Shown piece after piece: positions 1 through 8,220 of a stretch of 64,000 bases of DNA. The DNA lies in contig NZ_CP016282.1 of the NCBI RefSeq assembly GCF_001679725.1, positions 2,728,001 to 2,792,000 on the forward strand. The letters are read 5' to 3'. The notes under the pieces are model-generated. The model was not told the DNA's origin and did no database searches. It was given only the letters and a program-made list of their open reading frames with translations. Numbering within the stretch: the first letter of the stretch is position 1; every line of letters starts with the position of its first letter. A program made the translations under genes and the position numbers. The DNA comes from Cryobacterium arcticum (GTDB lineage Bacteria > Actinomycetota > Actinomycetes > Actinomycetales > Microbacteriaceae).

Positions 1-119
1 AGGTCGACCGGCCGCATTCGGTGCAGGTGGCGCTCAGCGCCGAGGAACTCGCCCGGCTCAAGCGCCGGGCGAGCACCCGCGGCGTCAGCCCCGAGGAACT
101 GCTCCGCGACCTGATCTGA
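1..119 (+). CDS. C-terminal fragment, ribbon-helix-helix-like protein
   Basis: Only the last 38 codons of this gene are in the window; the reading frame starts at base 3 and ends in TGA at 117-119. The fragment reads as a short beta segment (HSVQVALS) followed by an amphipathic helix (AEELARLKRRASTR), a turn (GVSPEE) and a second helix. This is the layout of CopG/Arc-type ribbon-helix-helix proteins, which often act as antitoxin repressors. The family call rests on this pattern alone. The gene ends 3 bp before the convergent sugar-porter gene. Confidence 0.45.
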   Translation, partial: VDRPHSVQVALSAEELARLKRRASTRGVSPEELLRDLI

Positions 120-122
120 GAA

Positions 123-1628
123 TCAGGCGCGGGCGGTGTTCTTCTTGGCCGCCTTCTTCTTGGCCGCGTTCTTGTGCGGCAGCAGGGTGTTGGCCTCGTC
201 GAGCGACATGCCGTTGGTCTCGGGAACCTTGGTGAGCACGAAGAGGAACGACAGTCCGGCGAAGAGTGCGTACATGCCGTAGGTGAGCGGCAGGGACAGC
301 GCCGCCATGGGCGGGAACGTGACCGTGATCAGGAAGTTCGCGATCCACTGGGCGGCAGCGGCCAGGCCGAGCGCCTTGGCGCGGATGGTGTTGGGGAAGA
401 TCTCGCCCAGCAGCACCCAGACGACGGGGCCCCAGGAGGCGCCGAAGGAGATCACGAAGACGTTCGCGGCGACGAGGGCGATCGGGCCCCAGGCGCCGGG
501 CAGGGCGAGTTCGCCGTCTGTCATGACCGACTGACTGAACGCGATGGCCATGGTGGCCAGTGACACGGTCATGCCGATGGACCCCGTGAGAAGGATGGGC
601 CGGCGGCCGATCCGGTCGACCAGGGCGATGGCCACCAGGGTGACCAGGATATTCGTGACCGAGGTGGCCACCGAGATGGCCAGCGAGCTGGACTCCTCGA
701 AGCCCACGGCGCTCCACAGGGTGGTCGAGTAGTAGAAGATCACGTTGATGCCCACGAACTGCTGGAACACCGACAGGGTGATGCCGATCCAGACGATGGG
801 CTTGAGGCCGAAGACCGGTCCGCGCAGCGTGCCGGTGCGCTTGGCCTTGAGGTCCTCGTCGATCGACTTCTTCATGTCGCGGATCTCCCGGTCCACGTCG
901 CCGTTCGGCCAGACCTTGGCGAGCACCTCGCGGGCCTTCGGCTCCTTGTCGTGCAGCACCAGGTACCGCGGCGACTCCGGCAGCAGCAGCGCGATCACGC
1001 CGTAGATGAGCGCCGGGATGGCGCTGACCAGGAACATCCAGCGCCAGGCCTCCAGACCCCACCAGAACATCTCGCTCGCCCCGCCGGCCGTCGTGGCGAA
1101 CACGGCGTCGGAGAGCAGGGCGGCGAAGATGCCGATGGTGATCGCCAGCTGCTGCAGCGAGCCGAGGCGGCCGCGCATCTGCCGGGGCGAGATCTCGGCG
1201 ATGTAGGCCGGGGCGACCACGGAGGCCAGCCCAATGCCGACACCGCCGAGCACCCGCCAGACGATGAGGTCGACGACGCCGAAGGCGAGCCCGGAGCCTA
1301 CCGAACTGGCGAAGAAGACGATCGCGCCCACGAGCATCACGGGGATGCGCCCGAACCGGTCGGCCAGGCGTCCGCCGAGGAAGGCGCCGGTCGCGGCGCC
1401 GAGCAGGGCGCTGGCCACGGCGAAACCGGTGATGGCCTCGGTGAGGCCGAATTGGCCCTTGATGGCTTCGACCGCGCCGTTGATCACGGAGGAATCGAAT
1501 CCGAAGAGGAAGCCGCCGAACGCGCCGGCGATGGCCAGCGCGATGACCTTCCGGTTCGTGCCGGGGGCGACCCCGGGAAGACTACCTGTTGACGGCCCGT
1601 TTCCAGACGGTTTCGTCGTCTTGCTCAT
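123..1628 (-). CDS. MFS sugar porter
   Basis: A 501-residue integral membrane permease of the sugar porter family (MFS), likely a proton-coupled or facilitated importer of a monosaccharide or polyol. The first helix carries GFLFGFDSSVINGA (about residues 39-52), the loop after helix 2 carries GRLADRFGR, and the central region carries PESPRYL, GINVIFYYST and VDRIGRRP. The C-terminal half has WGPVVWVLLGEIFP and PETNGMSLDE. All are sugar-porter signatures. The C-terminus is lysine/alanine-rich (KNAAKKKAAKKNTARA). ATG at 1628 is preferred over an in-frame TTG two codons upstream because GGAG lies 8 nt before it. It is monocistronic and divergent from the DUF429 gene. The substrate cannot be read from the sequence. 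Confidence 0.93.
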   Translation of the reverse strand: MSKTTKPSGNGPSTGSLPGVAPGTNRKVIALAIAGAFGGFLFGFDSSVINGAVEAIKGQFGLTEAITGFAVASALLGAATGAFLGGRLADRFGRIPVMLVGAIVFFASSVGSGLAFGVVDLIVWRVLGGVGIGLASVVAPAYIAEISPRQMRGRLGSLQQLAITIGIFAALLSDAVFATTAGGASEMFWWGLEAWRWMFLVSAIPALIYGVIALLLPESPRYLVLHDKEPKAREVLAKVWPNGDVDREIRDMKKSIDEDLKAKRTGTLRGPVFGLKPIVWIGITLSVFQQFVGINVIFYYSTTLWSAVGFEESSSLAISVATSVTNILVTLVAIALVDRIGRRPILLTGSIGMTVSLATMAIAFSQSVMTDGELALPGAWGPIALVAANVFVISFGASWGPVVWVLLGEIFPNTIRAKALGLAAAAQWIANFLITVTFPPMAALSLPLTYGMYALFAGLSFLFVLTKVPETNGMSLDEANTLLPHKNAAKKKAAKKNTARA

Positions 1629-1729
1629 TGCCAAATCTCCCGTGTTCGCTGGTGGTTCTGCCGTGTGGGCAACCTGACGAGCCTACGCCTGCTCTTCCCG
1701 TGGTCATCGCCGCATGCTATCTATGAGCC

Positions 1730-2629
1730 ATGACGCGATTCCTCGGGGTGGATCTGGCTTGGGCGGAAGGCACGGCGACGAAACCGGCGAACGAGAGCGG
1801 GCTGGCCTGCATCGACGAGACCGGCCGGGTGCTCGACGCGGGGTGGGCGCGCGGGATCGACGAGGTCGTTCACTGGGTGCAGTCCGTGGCCGAACCCGGG
1901 TCGGTGCTGGCGGTGGATGCACCGTTGGTGGTGAACAACCCGACCGGCATGCGGGACTGCGAGAAGGAGACCGGCTCCCGGTACGGCCGCTGGAAGGTGT
2001 CGGCCAACGCCTCGAACCAGGCGCTGCCGCGACTGGGCGGCGTCACCCTGCGCGGCCGGCTCGAACAGCTCGGCTGGACCTACACCGACGGGCTCGACCC
2101 GGTCGCCGCCCCCACGTCGAGTTTCTTCGAGTGCTATCCGTACACGACCCTGGTGGGCGCCGCCGAGTTCGGCTACGACGCCGTGCGGCCGAGGTACAAG
2201 CGCATGGGGTCGTCGTTGCCGATCGTCGAACGCCGAGCCGCCCGGGCCGTCGTCTGCGACGACCTCATCGAACGGATGTGGCGGCTCGGCACGGCCACTC
2301 CCCCGCTGGACCTGAGCACGCACGAGGCCACCGACCGGTTGGTGACCGAGCCGACGCCGCTGGCCGATGCGGCGTACAAGCACCGCGAGGATCTCATCGA
2401 CGCCCTGCTGAGCGCCTGGACGGCCTCGCTCTGGCACCGGCACGGTGTGGCGCGCAGCCAGGTGCTCGGCGCGGCCGACCCTCTGGTGGTCGACGGCCGC
2501 CGGGGCACCATCATCGCGCCGGCCCGGCCGGAGCAGCGCCGCGGCGCGGACCGGGAGCGGGCGAGCGCGCTGGCAGCGACCATAGGTGTCAGCGCACCGG
2601 CAGCCAGCGCCCCTTCACCCGTTCGGTGA
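1730..2629 (+). CDS. DUF429 family protein (RNase H-like fold predicted)
   Basis: A 299-residue protein of the DUF429 family, whose members are predicted to have an RNase H-like fold; no reaction is established. The N-terminus has the hallmark strand with an acidic residue (FLGVDLAWAEG, residues 4-14). A second acidic strand follows (VLAVDAPLVVNN, around residue 62), as expected for a metal-binding RNase H-like core. ECYPYT at about residue 134 and DLIDALLSAW near residue 225 are also typical. There is no good Shine-Dalgarno site; TATCTA lies 6 nt before the ATG and may be a weak -10 box. The 3' end overlaps the opposite-strand gene by 41 bp. Confidence 0.8.
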   Translation: MTRFLGVDLAWAEGTATKPANESGLACIDETGRVLDAGWARGIDEVVHWVQSVAEPGSVLAVDAPLVVNNPTGMRDCEKETGSRYGRWKVSANASNQALPRLGGVTLRGRLEQLGWTYTDGLDPVAAPTSSFFECYPYTTLVGAAEFGYDAVRPRYKRMGSSLPIVERRAARAVVCDDLIERMWRLGTATPPLDLSTHEATDRLVTEPTPLADAAYKHREDLIDALLSAWTASLWHRHGVARSQVLGAADPLVVDGRRGTIIAPARPEQRRGADRERASALAATIGVSAPAASAPSPVR

Positions 2630-2879
2630 CCAGCCAGGTCACCGGGGCGGCCACCTGCCGGGTCGTCGCCACGACGTGCTCACCGATGGCCAGTGCCAGC
2701 TCGCCGTCGTCGGCGGTGAACCGCACGGTGGCACGGGCCGAGCCGGCCACCACGGCCAGGTCGGAGGCCTCCACTGTCGTGAGTTCCGCGGCGGCGGCAG
2801 CGGCAGCGGGCAGCACGGCATCCGGCCGCACCCCCGGCTGCAGGGCCCCGATGGTCATGGTCACGCGATACGACGGCAT
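2589..2879 (-). CDS. Small conserved hypothetical protein
   Basis: A 96-residue protein that I do not recognise. It has an alternating beta-rich pattern (YRVTMTIGAL, ARATVRFTADD, VVATTRQVAAPVTWLVTER) and an Ala-rich middle helix (residues 23-32), suggesting a small alpha/beta ferredoxin-like fold. There is no signal peptide or membrane segment. It is supported as a real gene by a TACGCT box exactly 6 nt before its ATG, the leaderless signal seen in front of many genes here, and by the weaker coding look of the opposite strand after position 2630. It runs tail-to-tail with the DUF429 gene and overlaps it by 41 bp. Confidence 0.6.
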   Translation of the reverse strand: MPSYRVTMTIGALQPGVRPDAVLPAAAAAAAELTTVEASDLAVVAGSARATVRFTADDGELALAIGEHVVATTRQVAAPVTWLVTERVKGRWLPVR

Positions 2880-2885
2880 CAGCCC

Positions 2886-2891
2886 AGCGTA
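2886..2891 (-). promoter_or_regulatory. -10 box TACGCT for leaderless start at 2879
   Basis: TACGCT is followed by 6 nt and then the ATG, so transcription would begin at the start codon. The box matches the actinobacterial TANNNT consensus. Confidence 0.55.
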
Positions 2892-2925
2892 GGGCCGGCG
2901 CCGGATGCCCGCGAGGCGCTGCCAG

Positions 2926-4035
2926 CTAGAAGCGGATGTCCTGCCGGGACCGGGTCACCGTCGCCAGGACGTCGGGCAGCACCTCGACCCCGGTGCCCGG
3001 TCCGGTGGGCACCCGCAGGTGCCCGTCCTCGAGCACGAACGGGGCCGTGAGGTCCTGGGCGTAGTACCGGTCGGATGCCGAGGTGTCGCCGGGCAGCACG
3101 AAGTTCGGCAGGCCCGCCAGCGCCACATTCGCGGCGCGGCCGATGCCCGTCTCGAGCATCCCGCCGCACCAGACCGGCACGCCGTGCGCGGCCGCGACGT
3201 CATGGATGCGCCGGGCCTCCAGGTAGCCGCCCACCCGCGACGGCTTGACGTTGATGATGCTGCAGGCGCCGAGGCTGATGGCCGCCGCGGCATCCGCCGC
3301 CGACTCGATCGATTCGTCCAGGCAGACCGGGGTCTGGATGATCCGGGCCAGGGCCGCGTGGCCGAGCAGGTCGCGTTCGCCCAGGGGCTGCTCGATCAGG
3401 AGCAGGTCGAACGGGTCCAGCCTGGCGAGGTGCCGGGCATCCGCGAGGGTGTAGGCGGTGTTGGCGTCCACCTGCAGCAGCAGCCCGGGGCCGAACATCT
3501 CCCGCACGGCGCGCACGGGGGCGAGGTCCCAACCCGGCTCGATCTTGAGCTTGATGCGCAGGTAGCCCTGCGCGAGGTAGCCGGCCACGGCCTCCAGCAG
3601 CTCATGGAGCGAGTCCATGATGCCCACCGAGACGCCGGCCGGCACCCTGTCGTGCACGGCGCCGAGGTAGCCGCCGAAGGACTGCCCGGCCGTGCGCAGC
3701 TGCGCATCCAGGATCGCGGCCTCGAGCACGGCCTTGGACATCTGGTGGCCCTTCACCGGGGCGAGGGTGCGGCCAACGAGCTCGGCCGTGAGAGCGTCGC
3801 CCGCGGCCTGCAGCCGGGGTATCAGGTGGTCGCGAATGACCAGGTCGCTCGCGTCGATGAACTCGGAGCTGTAGAGCGGCCGCACCTCGGCTGCGCACTC
3901 GGCCCAGCCCTCCGCATCGGCCGTCGACACGTGCACCAGGGTGATCTCGCGTTCGGTGATGGTGCCGAACGAGGTGCGGAACGGCCGCACCAGCGGCAGG
4001 CTCACGCGGCGCAGCTCGATGTTCTCGATTCTCAT
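2926..4035 (-). CDS. menC: o-Succinylbenzoate synthase (enolase superfamily)
   Basis: A 369-residue enolase-superfamily enzyme that most likely dehydrates SHCHC to o-succinylbenzoate in menaquinone synthesis. Catalytic positions are all present: the KxK lysines at 162/164 (IKLKIEPG), metal ligands D190 (QVDANTAY), E215 (LIEQPLGE) and D240 (CLDESIE), and the second-base lysine K264 (NVKPSRVGG). This is the MenC/N-acylamino-acid racemase subgroup, so a racemase or promiscuous activity cannot be excluded from motifs. No other men genes are nearby. It starts at ATG 4035 with TAGACT 6 nt upstream, indicating a leaderless transcript. It is divergent from the MpaB-type gene. Confidence 0.85.
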   Translation of the reverse strand: MRIENIELRRVSLPLVRPFRTSFGTITEREITLVHVSTADAEGWAECAAEVRPLYSSEFIDASDLVIRDHLIPRLQAAGDALTAELVGRTLAPVKGHQMSKAVLEAAILDAQLRTAGQSFGGYLGAVHDRVPAGVSVGIMDSLHELLEAVAGYLAQGYLRIKLKIEPGWDLAPVRAVREMFGPGLLLQVDANTAYTLADARHLARLDPFDLLLIEQPLGERDLLGHAALARIIQTPVCLDESIESAADAAAAISLGACSIINVKPSRVGGYLEARRIHDVAAAHGVPVWCGGMLETGIGRAANVALAGLPNFVLPGDTSASDRYYAQDLTAPFVLEDGHLRVPTGPGTGVEVLPDVLATVTRSRQDIRF

Positions 4036-4041
4036 GAGCGG

Positions 4042-4047
4042 AGTCTA
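4042..4047 (-). promoter_or_regulatory. -10 box TAGACT for leaderless menC
   Basis: TAGACT, then CCGCTC, then the ATG of menC on the minus strand. The 6-nt gap places the transcription start on the initiation codon. Confidence 0.6.
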
Positions 4048-4099
4048 GCCAGACGGAATTTGGGGGCGCATCCCCAGCCATCCGCCCGGATGCGTCGAT

Positions 4100-4105
4100 T
4101 AGGGT
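4100..4105 (+). promoter_or_regulatory. -10 box TAGGGT before MpaB-type gene
   Basis: TAGGGT lies 7 nt before the ATG at 4113. The intervening bases also contain GGAGG directly against the ATG, too close for normal Shine-Dalgarno use, which fits a leaderless transcript. Confidence 0.5.
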
Positions 4106-4112
4106 TCGGAGG

Positions 4113-5060
4113 ATGAGCCGTTTTGCAGAGAGCAGGGTGGCCCGGGGCTTCGTGAACAGTTGGCGGTCGCACCTGCTGGTCACCCTCTCGGGCAATGACG
4201 AGGGCCGGCCGGCCTGGGTGGGCACGATGGAGAAGGGCGACGACGCCGGCTTCTTCGGACCGGGGTCGGCCTCCTGGGCCGTGCACGGCGGCATGGCCAC
4301 CATGGTCGCCGGCATCCGCGCGCTGCTCATGCAGACCCTGCACCCTGGCGCCATGGCGGGTGTGCACGACTGGTCGCGTTACCGGGAGGACCCGCTCGGC
4401 CGGCTCAGCGGCACCATCCAGTGGCTGGTCACCGTGACTTTCGCCGCCACCGAGCAGGCCGAGCAGGAGTCGGGGCGGGTGGGGAAGTTCCATGCCAGGG
4501 TCGCGGGCCGCTATGTCGATGCCCGCGGCGTCGAACGGGAGTACTCGGCCGGCGACCCCGAGCTGCTGTCCTGGGTGCACGTGGTCTTCACCGACGCCTT
4601 CCTGGCCAGCCACCGGCTCTGGGGCGGCCCGATCCCCGGCGGCGCCGACGCCTACGTGCGGGAGTGGGCCACGGCCGGCGAGCTCGTGGGGGTGCAGGGC
4701 GCGCCCCGATCGGACGCCGAGCTGTCCGCGCAGCTGAAGGCCTTTTCCGACGCCGGGGTGCTGATGGGCGGCGACCGTGTCGCCGAGGCCGTGCGATTCA
4801 TCCGCAAGCCGCCGCTCCGACGTGGCATGCTGCCGTTCTACCGCATCATGTTCGCCGGCGCCGTGGCCTCGATCCCGGTGGAGTACCGGCGGATGCTGGG
4901 CCTGCGCCGCAGCCCGTTCCCGGTGGTGTGGGCCACGGGCGCCGTGCTCGGCCTGGTGCGCGTTCTACTCGGCGCCTCGTCGACCTCCGAAGACGCCGCC
5001 CGCGCCCGGATCAGCCGACTGGAGTCCGCCGGTTCGGTTGCAGGTTCGACCGGAGCGTGA
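4113..5060 (+). CDS. MpaB/DUF2236 family oxygenase-like protein
   Basis: A 315-residue protein of the DUF2236 family, which includes fungal MpaB and the rubber oxygenase Lcp, both heme b enzymes. The family core is visible: GPGSASWAVHGGMATMVAGIRALLMQTLHPGAMAGV (residues about 50-85, given as separate motifs GPGSASWAVHG and LLMQTLHPGAMAGV), then DWSRYREDPLGRL, and a conserved RxxGKxH-like element at GRVGKFHARVAG. A C-terminal hydrophobic stretch (WATGAVLGLVRVLLG) may contact the membrane. The substrate is unknown; related actinobacterial proteins are simply annotated as oxygenases. Its last 50 bp overlap the convergent membrane-protein gene. Confidence 0.82.
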   Translation: MSRFAESRVARGFVNSWRSHLLVTLSGNDEGRPAWVGTMEKGDDAGFFGPGSASWAVHGGMATMVAGIRALLMQTLHPGAMAGVHDWSRYREDPLGRLSGTIQWLVTVTFAATEQAEQESGRVGKFHARVAGRYVDARGVEREYSAGDPELLSWVHVVFTDAFLASHRLWGGPIPGGADAYVREWATAGELVGVQGAPRSDAELSAQLKAFSDAGVLMGGDRVAEAVRFIRKPPLRRGMLPFYRIMFAGAVASIPVEYRRMLGLRRSPFPVVWATGAVLGLVRVLLGASSTSEDAARARISRLESAGSVAGSTGA

Positions 5061-5994
5061 GAGCGGTGGCGAGGGCCGCGGCGACCACCAGGGCGGCCCC
5101 GAGAGACAAGACCAGCGCGCTCGGCCGCACGATCGACTCACCGGCGAGGGCCTGCCCGGTCACCAGCGCCAACACCCCCAGGTAGAGACCCACCAGTACG
5201 CGCAGCACACCGCGGCGGGCGAGCGGATGCGCCAGCAGGGTGATCCGTCTGCCCAGCAGCTCCAGCAGCAGGGCCGCCAGCGGCAGCACCTGCAGGGCGT
5301 GCATGCCCACGAAGTGCGGGATCCGCAGGTCGCCGGCCACCGTGCTCCAGCCGAGCACCGGCAGGCCGGGCCCGCCGTCGGCGACCCCCACGGTGTGCGC
5401 GCCCACGATGCCCTGGTAGTCGTCGAGCTGGGCCGCGGTGGGCCCGGTCATCAGGAACGCCAGGCCCATTCCGACGAGGGCGATGATCAGGCCGGAGCGG
5501 ATGGCGAGGGCGCGCGCCGGATCGCCCAGCGCGGTGCGGAGCAGCACGATGGCGATGGGAACCGCGGCCAGCCATACGATCACGATCGACACGGCCATGA
5601 TCGCCCAGAGGGCGGCGTGAAAGCCGTCGGACACGTTGAAGTGGCTGGTGACGCCGGCCACGGCCGCCCCGACGATGATGACCATCTCCACGACCAGGAA
5701 GACCGCCGCGACGGTGCCGGCCCACCAGGCCACTCGACGGGCGGATAGGCGGCGGTGGCCGGCGACCCCGCCGGGCAGCAGTCCGATCAGCCAGGACAGG
5801 GTCACCGCATAGATGCCCACCGAGAGCGCGAACTTGAGAGGCTTGGCCCAGAGCGGCGCGCCCGTGACCGTGCGTGGATCGATGAAGAGGCCGATGAGCG
5901 CGACGACAGCGAGGCCGGCCATGGCCACGGCCAACCACAGCAGTGGGCGATGCCAGCGGATAGCCGGGGGCGCGGGGTTCATAGCGGCAGTCAT
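5011..5994 (-). CDS. Multi-pass membrane protein of unknown function
   Basis: A 327-residue protein with roughly nine hydrophobic segments and almost no soluble domain. Early motifs are RPLLWLAVAMAGLAVVALIG, a conserved-looking loop DPRTVTGAPLWAKPLKFALS and IYAVTLSWLIGLLPGG. I do not recognise a characterised family. Its ATG overlaps the stop codon of the upstream MerR gene (ATGA, 5991-5994), so the two are translationally coupled. The MerR protein is therefore likely to control this gene, and a role in sensing or responding to the same signal is an inference from that coupling only. The 3' end overlaps the MpaB-type gene by 50 bp. Confidence 0.72.
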   Translation of the reverse strand: MTAAMNPAPPAIRWHRPLLWLAVAMAGLAVVALIGLFIDPRTVTGAPLWAKPLKFALSVGIYAVTLSWLIGLLPGGVAGHRRLSARRVAWWAGTVAAVFLVVEMVIIVGAAVAGVTSHFNVSDGFHAALWAIMAVSIVIVWLAAVPIAIVLLRTALGDPARALAIRSGLIIALVGMGLAFLMTGPTAAQLDDYQGIVGAHTVGVADGGPGLPVLGWSTVAGDLRIPHFVGMHALQVLPLAALLLELLGRRITLLAHPLARRGVLRVLVGLYLGVLALVTGQALAGESIVRPSALVLSLGAALVVAAALATALTLRSNLQPNRRTPVG

Positions 5995-6611
5995 CGTGCG
6001 CCTCCCGCGTATCGCGTCGAGGTGACGTGCTCCTGGGCGGCCCGGCGCAGCCCGGCGAAGAGGGCGTCGCCGAGCACGGTGCCGATGACCACCATCTCGG
6101 TCTTCGACTCACGGTCGTCCCGGACGTCGATCTCGTCGAGGTCGGCCTCGGCCACGGCGAGCGCCGCGGCCGCATAACCGGGCACCCAGCCGCTGAGGTC
6201 GGGCTGGCCGAGCTCGGCGAAGGTCTGCAGCACCCGGGCCGCGGCCAGACGGCCGGGGTTCTCCGGTGACACGTGCCATCCGCTCAGCGCCTCGTCGACC
6301 TGGGCCACGGCGTCGGCCGAGAGAGTAGCCGGGTCGATCAGCGGCGACACCGTGCGCTGGGCGATGTCGAAGGTGTGCGCGAGGCCCAGGTCGGAGTCGA
6401 TGGCATCGATCACCTGATGGGCGGCGGCGACGCTGAGGCCGCCCACCTCCAGCAGCCCCCGGATGACGCGCAACCGGCGCAGGTGCTCGGGCCCGTACAG
6501 TGACTGGTTCGGGCCGCTTCTTTCCCCCGCCGGCAGCAGACCCTCGCGGAGGTAGTACTTGATGGTTGCCACGGGAATTCCGCTCGTGGCGCTCAGCTCA
6601 GCCATTCTCAT
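5991..6611 (-). CDS. MerR family transcriptional regulator
   Basis: A 206-residue DNA-binding regulator. The N-terminal winged helix-turn-helix is clear: MAELSATSGIPVATIKYYLR (first 20 or so residues), then REGLLPAGER and LRRLRVIRGLLEVGGLSVA. The C-terminal part (residues 80-206) is an unassigned effector or dimerisation domain with few cysteines, so a metal sensor is unlikely. ATG 6611 is chosen over the upstream in-frame ATG at 6641 because a TACACT -10 box ends 6 nt before it and the extra 10 codons would cross the promoter. It is cotranscribed with the downstream membrane protein by an ATGA overlap. A dyad over the -10 box suggests autoregulation. Confidence 0.88.
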   Translation of the reverse strand: MRMAELSATSGIPVATIKYYLREGLLPAGERSGPNQSLYGPEHLRRLRVIRGLLEVGGLSVAAAHQVIDAIDSDLGLAHTFDIAQRTVSPLIDPATLSADAVAQVDEALSGWHVSPENPGRLAAARVLQTFAELGQPDLSGWVPGYAAAALAVAEADLDEIDVRDDRESKTEMVVIGTVLGDALFAGLRRAAQEHVTSTRYAGGAR

Positions 6612-6612
6612 A

Positions 6613-6647
6613 CGGATAGTGTAACTATCGGATAGCGTCACTGTCTA
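6613..6647 (-). promoter_or_regulatory. merR-type promoter with overlapping dyad operator
   Basis: On the minus strand, TAGACA (6642-6647) and TACACT (6618-6623) form -35 and -10 boxes with an 18-nt spacer, and transcription would start at the ATG 6611. An inverted repeat CGGATAGT-GTA-ACTATCGG (6613-6631; 7 of 8 arm bases pair) covers the -10 box, and a second CTATCGGATAG half-overlap (6625-6635) lies in the spacer. MerR proteins classically bind dyads in long spacers. Repression by the adjacent MerR protein is inferred. Confidence 0.6.
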
Positions 6648-6687
6648 TACCTGATGCCGGCGACTCCGCACATTCCGTCCCGCCGAT

Positions 6688-6693
6688 TACAGT
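6688..6693 (+). promoter_or_regulatory. -10 box TACAGT for leaderless SulP gene
   Basis: TACAGT, then TGCACA, then GTG at 6700. The spacing fixes the GTG as both transcription and translation start. Confidence 0.55.
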
Positions 6694-6699
6694 TGCACA

Positions 6700-8211
6700 G
6701 TGCCCCAACGCCCCACCATTGCCACCAGCTCCGCCGCCGCGTCCATCCCCACCCCGCCCACCGTGCGTGCCACGTTGCGCAGCCCGAAGGCGCTCAGCGT
6801 CGAGGTGCTCGCCGGCGTCGTGACCACCCTGGCGCTCATCCCCGAGGTGATCTCGTTCTCGATCATCGCCGGAGTCGACCCCAAGGTCAGCCTCATCGCC
6901 TCCGTGGTGCTGGCCGTGTCGATGTCGTTCCTCGGCGGCCGGTCGGCCATGATCACGGCCGCTGCCGGCGCCGTCGCCCTCGTGGTCGCCCCGCTCGTGA
7001 AGGACCACGGCGTGGAGTACCTGCTGCCCGCGGTGCTGCTGGCCGGACTCGTGCAGATCCTCTTCGGCGTCACGGGCCTGGCCCGGCTGATGCGCTTCAT
7101 CCCCCGGTCGGTGATGATCGGCTTCGTCAACGCGCTGGGCATCCTGATCTTCGTCGCCCAGGTGCCGCACCTCGTGGACGTGCCCTGGCTGGTCTACCCG
7201 CTGTTCGCCCTCACGGTGCTGATCGTGCTCGGCCTCCCCCGGTTCACCAAGGTTGTGCCCGCGCCCCTCGTGGCCATCGTGGTCGTCACCGCGATCGCCA
7301 TGCTCGCCCACCTCGCCGTGCCCACCGTGGGCGACCAGGGCGACGTCTCCGGCGGCCTGCCCGGCATCACGCCGCTCCTCGTGCCGCTGAACCTGGAGAC
7401 CCTGCAGATCATCTGGCCCACCGCCCTGAGCGTGGCGTTCGTGGGCTTGGTGGAGACCCTGCTCACCGCCAAGCTCGTCGACGACATCACCGACACCCGC
7501 TCAGCCAAGGGCCGGGAGGCCTGGGCGCTCGGCATCGCGAACATGCTCGCGGGGCTGTACGGCGGCATCGCCGGCTGCGCCATGATCGGCCAGACCGTCG
7601 TGAATGTGAAGCTCGGCCGGGCCCGCACCCGCATCTCCACCTTCGTCGCCGGGGTCTTCCTGCTGCTGCTGGTCACCGCACTCAGCGGCCTCATGGAGCA
7701 GATCCCCATGGTGGCCCTTGCGGCCGTGATGATGATAGTGGCCATCACCACCGTCAACTGGCACAGCGTGCGCCCGGCGACGCTCAAGCGGATGCCCGTG
7801 CCCGAGACCGTCGTGATGCTCACCACGGTCGCCGTTGTCGTGGCCACCCACAACCTGGCCATCGGCATCGTGGCGGGCGTGGTGCTGGCCATGGTGCTCT
7901 TCGCCCGGCGGGTGGCGCACGTGGTGAAGGTGGAGCGGGTTCTGGCCGGCGACGGCCTGTCGGTGCGTTACGCGGTGAGCGGCCCGCTTTTCTTCGGCAG
8001 CAGCAACGACCTCGTCGAGCAGTTCTCCTACGGTGTCGACCCCGCGGTGGTCGACGTCGACCTCGCCCAGGCGCAGATCTGGGACGCCTCGACCGTGGCC
8101 GTGCTCGACTCGGTGGAGACCAAGTACCGCCAACACGGCGCCACCGTCACCTTCCACGGCCTCGACGAGCGCAGCCGGGCCATGCACGGCCGGCTCACGG
8201 GACAGCTGTAG
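6700..8211 (+). CDS. SulP family anion transporter with STAS domain
   Basis: A 503-residue SulP (SLC26-type) inner-membrane anion transporter. The membrane domain spans about residues 35-415 with typical motifs: TTLALIPEVISFSIIAGVDP, SFLGGRSAMITAAAGA, MRFIPRSVMIGFVNALGI and the helix 8-10 region GLVETLLTAKLVDDITDT followed by GGIAGCAMIGQTVVN. The C-terminal STAS domain (about 430-500) ends in IWDASTVAVLDSVETKY, where the serine-loop position is D-A-S. Substrates in the family include sulfate, bicarbonate, chloride and dicarboxylates, and no neighbour narrows this. It starts with a leaderless GTG and is convergent with the M18 peptidase gene 10 bp away. Confidence 0.93.
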   Translation: MPQRPTIATSSAAASIPTPPTVRATLRSPKALSVEVLAGVVTTLALIPEVISFSIIAGVDPKVSLIASVVLAVSMSFLGGRSAMITAAAGAVALVVAPLVKDHGVEYLLPAVLLAGLVQILFGVTGLARLMRFIPRSVMIGFVNALGILIFVAQVPHLVDVPWLVYPLFALTVLIVLGLPRFTKVVPAPLVAIVVVTAIAMLAHLAVPTVGDQGDVSGGLPGITPLLVPLNLETLQIIWPTALSVAFVGLVETLLTAKLVDDITDTRSAKGREAWALGIANMLAGLYGGIAGCAMIGQTVVNVKLGRARTRISTFVAGVFLLLLVTALSGLMEQIPMVALAAVMMIVAITTVNWHSVRPATLKRMPVPETVVMLTTVAVVVATHNLAIGIVAGVVLAMVLFARRVAHVVKVERVLAGDGLSVRYAVSGPLFFGSSNDLVEQFSYGVDPAVVDVDLAQAQIWDASTVAVLDSVETKYRQHGATVTFHGLDERSRAMHGRLTGQL

Positions 8212-8220
8212 GGAGAGCGG

